From positions 1 through 42,643 of the forward strand of contig NZ_FOOY01000029.1 of the NCBI RefSeq assembly GCF_900113325.1: a stretch of DNA of 42,643 bases, read 5' to 3'. A program made the translations under genes and the position numbers. This document shows positions 1 through 5,818 of the stretch, in pieces. Each line of letters starts with the position of its first letter. Position 1 is the first letter of the stretch. The stretch comes from Sporolactobacillus nakayamae (GTDB lineage Bacteria > Bacillota > Bacilli > Bacillales > Sporolactobacillaceae). The notes beneath the pieces were generated by a model. It did not search any database, was not told where the DNA came from, and saw only the letters and a list, made by a program, of their open reading frames with translations.

Positions 1-272
1 AGAGCTATATTCAGCATATTGATCAGTGGCTCCGGCGAAGAATTCGCCAGATCATTTGGAAACGTTGGAAGAAAGTCAAGACGAGATATAAAAGTCTCAT
101 GAAACTTAACGTTCCAAAACCAAAAGCATGGGAATGGGCGAATACACGAAAAGGCTACTGGCGCATCGCCTGTAGCCATATCTTACATCGGTCGATCACA
201 AACAAAATACTCGAACAGGTGGGACTCAAAAATCTAGTCCATCTGTTCGAGCATGCACACTTAAGCTATTGA
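1..272 (+). CDS. ltrA: Group II intron reverse transcriptase/maturase, C-terminal fragment
   Basis: The open frame enters from the left edge (first full codon at 3) and stops at TGA 270-272, giving about 89 residues. It reads through a basic stretch (IDQWLRRRIRQIIWKRWKK) and then the maturase GIIM-type end with the KGYWRIA and ILHRSITN motifs that are typical of the C-terminus of group IIC intron proteins. This part binds the intron RNA and helps splicing and reverse splicing. The catalytic YADD region is not in the window. The stop codon abuts domain V, as is normal for ORFs placed in domain IV. It is truncated by the window edge, so I cannot say whether the full protein is intact. Confidence 0.9.
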   Translation, partial: SYIQHIDQWLRRRIRQIIWKRWKKVKTRYKSLMKLNVPKPKAWEWANTRKGYWRIACSHILHRSITNKILEQVGLKNLVHLFEHAHLSY

Positions 273-340
273 ACCGCCGTATACGGACCCGTACGTACGG
301 TGGTGTGAGAGGTCGGAGAAATTATCTCCTCCTACTCGAT
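1..340 (+). mobile_element. 3' part of a group IIC intron (truncated by window edge)
   Basis: The segment holds the end of an intron-encoded reverse transcriptase followed directly by intron RNA domains V and VI. Domain V is the GAACCGCCGTATACGG / GTACGTACGGTGGTGTG hairpin at about 271-307. A second short hairpin and the CCTACTCGAT end at 331-340 form domain VI and the 3' splice boundary. These match my memory of the Oceanobacillus iheyensis group IIC intron almost word for word. The 5' part lies outside the window. The exact 3' boundary (about 340) is inferred from the usual AU/AY ending. Confidence 0.9.
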
Positions 341-517
341 ATATTCTTTAACAAAGCATACTCTGATGAGAGAGTTATGGATTACGTTCGTGAGTTAGAA
401 AAAGGGTAAAAATATAAATTACTTTGCTTTCATACACCTTCATGGTATTGCCATCGTTTGGGGAAGTCCAACTGCCGGTGGGTTATATCTTTCCATAAAA
501 GAGAGGGATAAAGGTTT

Positions 518-844
518 ATGTCTATAAACAAGAAATTGAGCCGGAAAGACCAAGAAGAGGCACTTCTAAAAAAAGTCTACGATCTTATCCTTGATGAACA
601 AATACAAGATGATGAACGACACGTGTTAATTGCTTTTAAAAATAATGTTGAGAAAGACAAAGATTTTGAAAGGCGGCTAATGTATTTAGCTGAAGGATTG
701 CGGCAGATAGCGGTTAAACGATTAACCGTTCAATCTAAACTAAGTCCTCAGGTTGGTCTATTTTACATGGAAATTTCAACCACGGGATTGCTAAGAAAAA
801 ACCTAGGCACTGGCCTCGCTGCAATGGGAATTACTTTTCATTAA
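518..844 (+). CDS. Bacteriocin immunity protein-like (enterocin A immunity family)
   Basis: This 108-residue soluble, helical, basic protein has the pattern of the enterocin-A-immunity family: an N-terminal helix with LLKKVYDLILD, a middle EERH-like segment (DDERHVLIAFKNNVEKDKDF), and a C-terminal VGLFYMEIS motif. Family members protect the cell from pediocin-like class IIa bacteriocins, usually acting at the mannose PTS permease from the cytoplasm. The ATG at 518 has GAGAGGG upstream (501-507). No bacteriocin structural gene, exporter or inducer is visible beside it, so it would be an orphan immunity gene; the left neighbour is an intron that could have replaced or separated partners. The assignment rests on motif memory only. 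Confidence 0.6.
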   Translation: MSINKKLSRKDQEEALLKKVYDLILDEQIQDDERHVLIAFKNNVEKDKDFERRLMYLAEGLRQIAVKRLTVQSKLSPQVGLFYMEISTTGLLRKNLGTGLAAMGITFH

Positions 845-1080
845 AACAAAGGCAATTTTCTAAGCCGAGCAAGTTGCAAAAATTGAGTTATATGAAAATT
901 TTAAAAAAGATCGACTTACTGTTTTCTATTATGATCGACAGAGATGAACCAAGTCGGAATCTGCCGCGTTTTTTTCAATTTTATGATGATTAATGATCAA
1001 GCAGCTGTCTCATAAACCAGTTGAATGAGTTAAAATGAATGTACTTATTAATAGGTCATGATTGAAAGAGGGAATTGCAG

Positions 1081-1539
1081 ATGACACTTACAATTGCTCT
1101 GATGTATCTTATTTTTGCCGGTCTGTTCGCTTATATTCTTTTTGATGATCTGATCGTGCGCTTGCTGAAAGGGAAAACAGTATTGTCGGTACGGTTGAGA
1201 AAACGGAATTATTTGGATCAACTCATATTAGCGACATTACTTGTCATTATCTACATTTCAAATAATGTTAGGGGTGAGAGCAGCACGGTAATCAATACCG
1301 CATTAATTCTTTTGGTGCTGACCTTGCTGTACAATACCTTTGTCAAAGTGCCGACAGCTCGATTTAAGAAGACTGGCTTTTTCTATGGTTTGGGATTCAT
1401 AAAGTATGATCAGGTGAAAAAAATGAATTTGTCAGAGGACGGGGTTCTGGTTGTCGATACGAGTAGGCGCAGAATGCTACTGTATGCACGGAAAATTGAT
1501 GATCTAGAAAAAATACTGAACGTTTTTGCGACCCACTAA
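1081..1539 (+). CDS. DUF986 / UPF0266 (YobD-like) membrane protein
   Basis: The 152-residue protein resembles Escherichia coli YobD (UPF0266). It has three hydrophobic segments at about residues 2-19, 46-63 and 70-86, followed by a cytoplasmic tail with the family-typical block KMNLSEDGVLVV and RKIDDLEKI. Its function is unknown; in enterobacteria yobD sits near manganese genes, but that context is not present here. I place the start at ATG 1081, about 9 nt after GAAAGAGGG. An in-frame TTG at 1075 would be too close to that site. No operon partner is evident; the next gene is 580 nt away. Confidence 0.75.
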   Translation: MTLTIALMYLIFAGLFAYILFDDLIVRLLKGKTVLSVRLRKRNYLDQLILATLLVIIYISNNVRGESSTVINTALILLVLTLLYNTFVKVPTARFKKTGFFYGLGFIKYDQVKKMNLSEDGVLVVDTSRRRMLLYARKIDDLEKILNVFATH

Positions 1540-1594
1540 CAATTCTGTTGAAACATTCCTCATTAATTGAATAAGAGTTCAGCTTCTTCATGAG

Positions 1595-1623
1595 TTGACT
1601 TTTTCATTAATAGGCTCTATACT
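1595..1623 (+). promoter_or_regulatory. Sigma-A-type promoter upstream of a long leader
   Basis: TTGACT (1595-1600), a 17-nt spacer and TATACT (1618-1623) make a near-consensus vegetative promoter. Transcription would begin near 1630 and run toward the cold-shock gene about 490 nt further on, or end at a weak hairpin near 1815-1840. Confidence 0.6.
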
Positions 1624-1629
1624 AAAGTA

Positions 1630-1850
1630 GACCTAATATGAATGACAAATTATTTGTGGTTTTCATGAATATACGATTGTGTACTTGGTAATACTGGGCA
1701 ACAGATTGTATGAAAAGCAGATTGAACTTTGCGCTGAATCATACTGGCTCGGTCAGAGGAACCGTAAGGATGGAAGAGAGGTAGGGCTTTCGTTGTTTCG
1801 GCGCCGTAAAAAAGCCGATTAATGTTTTTGTTTTTGATCGTTTTGGTTAG
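1630..1850 (+). other. Non-coding stretch, possibly a structured RNA
   Basis: No ORF is credible here. Behind the promoter at 1595 there are segments GCGCTGAATC (about 1729-1738), GGTCAGAGGAACC (about 1751-1763) and GTAGGG (about 1782-1787), which resemble in order the 5' half of the ydaO/yuaA (cyclic di-AMP) riboswitch. The 3' half of that motif is not recognisable. A short stem (TCGGC/GCCGA) followed by a T-rich tract lies at about 1798-1835 and could be a weak terminator. The function is unknown. Confidence 0.3.
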
Positions 1851-1928
1851 GTCTAATTTTATGATTATGTACGTATGATAAAAGGTAACATTTATAATTC
1901 ACGTGTTATAAAAGGATTATCAATGTGT

Positions 1929-1958
1929 TTGTACTTTTTTATTGATACTTTTTATAAT
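1929..1958 (+). promoter_or_regulatory. Probable cold-shock gene promoter
   Basis: TTGTAC (1929-1934), an 18-nt spacer and TATAAT (1953-1958) form a good vegetative promoter. It gives a leader of roughly 155 nt before the csp start. The leader contains a stem CTGCGG (about 1975-1980) with CCGCAG (about 2018-2023) that encloses two small self-complementary pieces; long structured leaders are common for cold-shock genes. Confidence 0.55.
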
Positions 1959-2119
1959 ATGTGAATTTTTTATTTCTGCGGGAAGACCCCGGTCGGTGAA
2001 GGATTTAAATCTGTAGCCGCAGGGATAAGATACGCCAGATAAAACATACGCATATATTAAATTTTCAAAGTGCGTTCAAATTCATTTGAACATCCACTTA
2101 TTATTAGGAGGTTTTCTTT

Positions 2120-2320
2120 TTGAAAACAGGTACAGTTAAATGGTTTAACAGCGACAAAGGTTTTGGCTTCATTGAAGTTCCAGGCGAAAACGATGTATTC
2201 GTTCACTTCAGCGCTATCCAAACTGACGGATTCAAGACTCTTGACGAAGGTCAAGCAGTTGAATTCGAAGTTGTTGAAGGCAACCGTGGACCTCAAGCAG
2301 CTAACGTTGTTAAGCTGTAA
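2120..2320 (+). CDS. Cold-shock protein, CspA/CspB family
   Basis: This 66-residue protein is a single cold-shock domain. It carries both nucleic-acid-binding motifs, KGFGFI (RNP-1) and VFVHF (RNP-2), and the family start TGTVKWFN. Proteins of this size bind single-stranded RNA and DNA and act as RNA chaperones in the cytoplasm, mostly after cold shock and on entry to stationary phase. Translation begins at TTG 2120 after AGGAGG at 2106-2111; no ATG is available. Length and sequence are ordinary for the family. I cannot tell CspB, CspC and CspD types apart. Confidence 0.95.
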   Translation: MKTGTVKWFNSDKGFGFIEVPGENDVFVHFSAIQTDGFKTLDEGQAVEFEVVEGNRGPQAANVVKL

Positions 2321-2333
2321 TTAACGTTTTAGG

Positions 2334-2370
2334 AGGAGCCGTTTCCCATTAGGGAGGCGGCTCCTTTTTG
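2334..2370 (+). terminator. Intrinsic terminator after csp
   Basis: The stem AGGAGCCG / CGGCTCCT (2334-2341 with 2358-2365) is followed by a run of T. It begins about 13 nt after the csp stop. Confidence 0.85.
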
Positions 2371-2412
2371 ATACATAAAGAAAATTATAAAATAATGCTT
2401 CACCTGATGACA

Positions 2413-2466
2413 AAATCGAACTTGCTGATGATAAGCAAGTTATTGGATTACTTGTTCGATTTCTTT
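2413..2466 (+). other. Long hairpin before the carbonic anhydrase gene
   Basis: AAATCGAAC (2413-2421) pairs with GTTCGATTT (2454-2462), and TTCTTTT follows. A smaller stem CTTGCT...AAGCAAG lies inside. It could be a second terminator for csp or an attenuator ahead of the next gene; the sequence alone does not decide. Confidence 0.4.
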
Positions 2467-2510
2467 TATGATTATCTGTGACGTTTATACTTGACTTGGG
2501 GGAAGAAAAT

Positions 2511-3047
2511 ATGTCACAGCTTGAAGAGATACTGGCTTATAACGAACAATTTGTTAAGGATGAATCGTATCGCCCTTATGAAGCGCCAAATCGGCCAATT
2601 AAGAAAATGACCATTGTCTCATGTATGGACTGCCGATTAATTGAGCTGTTGCCAAAAGCGCTGAATCTGAAGAATGGCGATGCCATCATGCTTAAATCAG
2701 CAGGCGGAATGGTGGAATCCCCATACAGCAACACGATGAAAAGCATTCTTGTCTCGTTGTATGAGCTCGAATCTGAAGCGGTTTACATCATTGGGCACAC
2801 CGATTGCGGTATGCACGGCCTTACTGCGGATAAAATGATTAACGATATCAAAAATCGTGGTCTCGATGATCAGAAATTTGCAGAGGTAACAGTAGATCTG
2901 AAACAATGGCTGACTGGCTTTCAATCCGTTGAAAATGAAGTGAAAAAGAGTGTGTCGATTGTGAAAAATCATCCGCTCTTACCGGAACATACGCCGGTGA
3001 TTGGTCTTGTGATGGATCCCAAAACCGGTGAGTTGAAGCAAGTATAA
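2511..3047 (+). CDS. Beta-class carbonic anhydrase
   Basis: The 178-residue cytoplasmic zinc enzyme interconverts CO2 and bicarbonate. Zinc ligands are visible as C38-x-D40-x-R42 (SCMDCR) and H96-x-x-C99 (GHTDCG), the signature of the compact beta class found in Firmicutes (YtiB/YvdA-like). Asp40 and Arg42 form the usual catalytic dyad. The open frame extends upstream to 2478, but ATG 2511 sits 8 nt after GGGGGAAG and fits the family's start. It appears to be transcribed alone between a hairpin at 2413-2466 and the spore gene at 3167. Confidence 0.9.
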   Translation: MSQLEEILAYNEQFVKDESYRPYEAPNRPIKKMTIVSCMDCRLIELLPKALNLKNGDAIMLKSAGGMVESPYSNTMKSILVSLYELESEAVYIIGHTDCGMHGLTADKMINDIKNRGLDDQKFAEVTVDLKQWLTGFQSVENEVKKSVSIVKNHPLLPEHTPVIGLVMDPKTGELKQV

Positions 3048-3112
3048 TTAATGAATGAAGATCACCTTCCTTTAAAGTCTTTTGCCACCTATAAATTTCC
3101 AATTCGATTTTG

Positions 3113-3142
3113 GAATATAGAAAACGACTACAGAGCAAAATA
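3113..3142 (+). promoter_or_regulatory. Candidate sigma-G (forespore) promoter for the SASP gene
   Basis: GAATA (3113-3117), an 18-nt spacer and CAAAATA (3136-3142) match the known sigma-G pattern GHATR / CATWHTA at all but one position. The leader to the SASP start would be about 18-20 nt, just enough for the ribosome binding site. Confidence 0.5.
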
Positions 3143-3166
3143 AAGCTCGTAAGGGAGGTGAAACAC

Positions 3167-3361
3167 ATGGCAAATTCAAATCAGTTAGTAGTGCCAGGTG
3201 TACAGCAAGCAGTTGATCAAATGAAAGAAGAAATCGCACGTGAATTTGGCGTTAACCTAGGACCGGACACAACATCTAGAGCAAATGGTTCTGTTGGCGG
3301 AGAAATTACAAAACGTCTGGTAGCTCAAGCCCAGTCTCAATTTGGCGGATACCAAAAGTAA
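3167..3361 (+). CDS. Alpha/beta-type small acid-soluble spore protein
   Basis: This 64-residue protein coats and protects spore DNA from UV and heat damage and is degraded at germination to supply amino acids. Hallmarks are the germination-protease site region EEIAREFGV (cleavage expected between E and I) and the C-terminal block [15 protein letters not shown]. The start is ATG 3167, 7 nt after GGGAGGTG; an upstream extension of the frame to 3110 has no ribosome site. It stands alone with its own forespore-type promoter and a terminator, the normal arrangement for ssp genes. It is the clearest proof of a spore-former. Confidence 0.95.
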   Translation: MANSNQLVVPGVQQAVDQMKEEIAREFGVNLGPDTTSRANGSVGGEITKRLVAQAQSQFGGYQK

Positions 3362-3389
3362 TTTGAAACAATGTGTACGAAAGATAAAG

Positions 3390-3420
3390 AAGAGAACGGC
3401 TTCGGCTGTTCTCTTTTCTT
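3390..3420 (+). terminator. Intrinsic terminator after the SASP gene
   Basis: AGAGAAC (3391-3397) pairs with GTTCTCT (3408-3414) around a GGCTTCGGCT loop, and TTTTCTTG follows. Confidence 0.85.
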
Positions 3421-3537
3421 GTTTTGCCTGCTTTTTCAAACCGGACAAACAGATGCCTGGTTCTATTTGTTTGCATCCATACATAAACTTTTGACAGGAA
3501 TGAAGTACTGATATGGATTCCGAAGAGGGGGATAACC

Positions 3538-4374
3538 TTGGTATATCGCTTACTTGCACTGGACATCGATGGAACCCTGTTAAGCAGCAATAATCGGCTT
3601 GATCGGCAGACAAAGGATGCCATTCAGTATGCACAGAAAAAAGGTGTTATTGTAACATTGGTGTCAGAACGTCATTTCCACTCAGCGGCAAAGGTCGCCC
3701 GAGCATTGCGGCTAACAAAACCGATCATCACGCATAGCGGTGCGTTTGTATCGTCATCTATGGATGATCCGGTTTATACGAGCAAGATTGACCACAGTGT
3801 TTTGATGCAGCTGGCTGAATTTTTGGAAACGTACCCGTGTCAGATTCAAATGTCGCACGAACGGCTTTCCATCAGCAATCGGCCGCATCAAAAAAATTTG
3901 ATCGCAAAAATGACGATCGGCATGAATGAACCGCTTTTTTATCCGGTGACTTATGTGGATTCGCTTAGCCAATATTTGCTTGAAAATTATGAGGGCGCAA
4001 CAGATGTTAAAGTGAAACTTCAAGATACGAAGGTCGTAGATGATCTTGAACATGCGTTGAGTGATTATTTTCCTTCAATCGACGCTTGGCGAACCGCACC
4101 GGACAGTCTGACATTGGTACGTCAAGGTACATCCAAGTTCAACGGTCTGCTGTTTTTTGCCGGGCAGCTCGGTATTCCGCTTCATGAGATTGTCGCTGTC
4201 GGCGACGGTATTGAGGATACAGAAATGATTGAAAAATGCGGACTGGGCGTGGCGACGCGAAATGCCCCGGCGGACGTTAAAGCAAAAGCGGATTGGGTTA
4301 CACGCTCGAATGATATGGATGGAGTAGCATACATGGTTCGAGAAGTATTTAGAAAACAAATTCGCGTTCATTAA
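3538..4374 (+). CDS. yhaX: HAD-superfamily (Cof-type) phosphatase, YhaX-like
   Basis: This 278-residue cytoplasmic hydrolase has HAD motif I DIDGT (D9, D11), a motif II threonine in VTLVSERH, and motif IV GDGIEDTEMIE, with a type C2 cap between. The ending KADWVTRSNDMDGVAYM matches B. subtilis YhaX, a sporulation-expressed protein of the same length that also sits near the yha-hemZ region. The substrate is unknown; Cof-type enzymes act on sugar phosphates or phosphorylated cofactors. Translation begins at TTG 3538 after GAGGGGG. The B. subtilis protein as I recall it has a changed motif I (NIDGA), while this one keeps the canonical residues, so it is probably catalytically competent. Confidence 0.8.
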   Translation: MVYRLLALDIDGTLLSSNNRLDRQTKDAIQYAQKKGVIVTLVSERHFHSAAKVARALRLTKPIITHSGAFVSSSMDDPVYTSKIDHSVLMQLAEFLETYPCQIQMSHERLSISNRPHQKNLIAKMTIGMNEPLFYPVTYVDSLSQYLLENYEGATDVKVKLQDTKVVDDLEHALSDYFPSIDAWRTAPDSLTLVRQGTSKFNGLLFFAGQLGIPLHEIVAVGDGIEDTEMIEKCGLGVATRNAPADVKAKADWVTRSNDMDGVAYMVREVFRKQIRVH

Positions 4375-4388
4375 CTGTTTAGAAAAAA

Positions 4389-4431
4389 ACCATTGAGAGC
4401 GGCTCAACCAAGCTGCTTTCAATGGTTTTTA
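4389..4431 (+). terminator. Intrinsic terminator after yhaX
   Basis: CCATTGA-AGC (4390-4400) pairs with GCT-TTCAATGG (about 4413-4426) and is followed by TTTTT. The 5' arm is preceded by a run of A, so it may also work on the other strand. Confidence 0.75.
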
Positions 4432-4518
4432 TACATAGGGGATCGGCCGACAATTGAGAACGTGTGATCGGTTATGGTAAAATGAAACAAATAGATGAGT
4501 TCGGAAGGAGGAAGCATT

Positions 4519-5766
4519 TTGATCCGGTTCATTCATACTGCCGATCTGCATCTTGACCGGCCATTTGATGGCCTCACACATTTGCCTGAACCGTTACAGC
4601 GTAGGTCCGCGGACAGCACATTCGCCGCACTTACCCGACTCGTAACAATCACTTTGCACGAACAACCCGATTTTATGATTATTGCCGGTGATATTTTCGA
4701 CAACAGCCATAGAAGTATCAGAGCACAGCGAGCGTTTGTCCGCGAAATGAGGCGCCTGCACGATGCATCCATTCCCGTTTTCCTAGTATACGGCAATCAT
4801 GATTTTCTTAATAAAGAATGGAATCATCTGCGGCTTCCGGATAATGTTCACGTATTCCCAGAGAAACCGTCCGTCACTTCTCTGACGTGTGCCGATGGAC
4901 AGGTTGTCAATTTATATGGATTTAGTTATCACCGGAGATGGATTAAGCAAGACATGATTTCACAATATTTGCGGAGCGGTAAAGCGGATTATCACATTGC
5001 GATCCTTCACGGTGAGCAGCGTTCGGGATCGGACGAGAGCAACTATGCGCCATTTTCGATCGGTGAGCTTGAAGCGCAAAATTTTGATTACTGGGCACTG
5101 GGGCATATTCATAAAAGACAACAATTGTCGTCTCCTGTGCCAATATGGTATCCGGGTGATTTGCAAGGACTGTCATTCAAGGAGTCTGAACTTGGTCAGA
5201 AAGGCGCATCGCTTGTCGAGCTGGACCATAGCGGAGCCCATGTTCGTTTTCTTTCGACGGAGGCGATTGAATGGACGCGCGCGGAACTTGATTTTTCGGG
5301 GATGGCGACGGCCGATCATATTGAAGAAGCAATAAACGCTTTTAAAGAAGGGGTGCGGGAGAAGCATAAGTGTGCCTTTATCCGTCTCTATTTTTCTTTT
5401 ATTAACCCGGGCATGCCTCATTTGGACGTTGAAAATCTTGTACGGGAATTAATTGAGACGAGCAATGAGGATGAGGATGAACCGAACGACTTTATCTGGT
5501 TGGTTCCCGGAACATGCACATTTCGGCAACACTGGGATAAGAATCAGATTGTGAACAGTCCGCACTTTCTTGGTGACCTTTTTCGGCTTATTGAACAAGA
5601 AGGGAGCGTTCTGAAGGCAGTAGAGCCGCTTTACAGTCATCACTCAGGAAGAAAATATCTTGAGCCGTTGTCCGCAAAAGATCGGGACCAGATTCGCAAT
5701 GAGAGCGAGCAATTACTCGTGGAAGCGTTGATGGCGGAGGAAACGAGCGCAAATGAAGACGATTGA
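4519..5766 (+). CDS. yhaO: YhaO, SbcD-like metallophosphoesterase (DNA exonuclease)
   Basis: The protein has about 415 residues. The calcineurin-like nuclease domain shows all metal motifs: ADLHLD near residue 9, GDIFDN, GNHDF, HGEQ and GHIHKR. The C-terminal part is acidic (SNEDEDEPND) and likely caps the ATPase partner. By analogy with SbcD/Mre11, it supplies the nuclease of a complex with YhaN. I choose TTG 4519 because GGAAGGAGG ends 8 nt upstream and homologues begin at IRFIHTADLHLD; the ATG at 4495 precedes that site. The yhaN gene follows after 52 nt on the same strand, so they form an operon, as in B. subtilis. Confidence 0.9.
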   Translation: MIRFIHTADLHLDRPFDGLTHLPEPLQRRSADSTFAALTRLVTITLHEQPDFMIIAGDIFDNSHRSIRAQRAFVREMRRLHDASIPVFLVYGNHDFLNKEWNHLRLPDNVHVFPEKPSVTSLTCADGQVVNLYGFSYHRRWIKQDMISQYLRSGKADYHIAILHGEQRSGSDESNYAPFSIGELEAQNFDYWALGHIHKRQQLSSPVPIWYPGDLQGLSFKESELGQKGASLVELDHSGAHVRFLSTEAIEWTRAELDFSGMATADHIEEAINAFKEGVREKHKCAFIRLYFSFINPGMPHLDVENLVRELIETSNEDEDEPNDFIWLVPGTCTFRQHWDKNQIVNSPHFLGDLFRLIEQEGSVLKAVEPLYSHHSGRKYLEPLSAKDRDQIRNESEQLLVEALMAEETSANEDD

Positions 5767-5818
5767 AATGATTCCGAGGAGGCGAGTGGCGGATTTCAAA
5801 TGAAATCACCTTTCTCTT

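Noticed and set aside
341-409. Short frame after the intron as a gene fragment
   Set aside because: About 22 codons with no recognised match; group IIC introns insert after terminators rather than inside genes, so a coding remnant is not required.
1729-1800. Complete c-di-AMP (ydaO) riboswitch
   Set aside because: Only the 5' landmarks are seen; the conserved ACCCG and CAGCTAAC parts are lacking, so I list it only as a lead.
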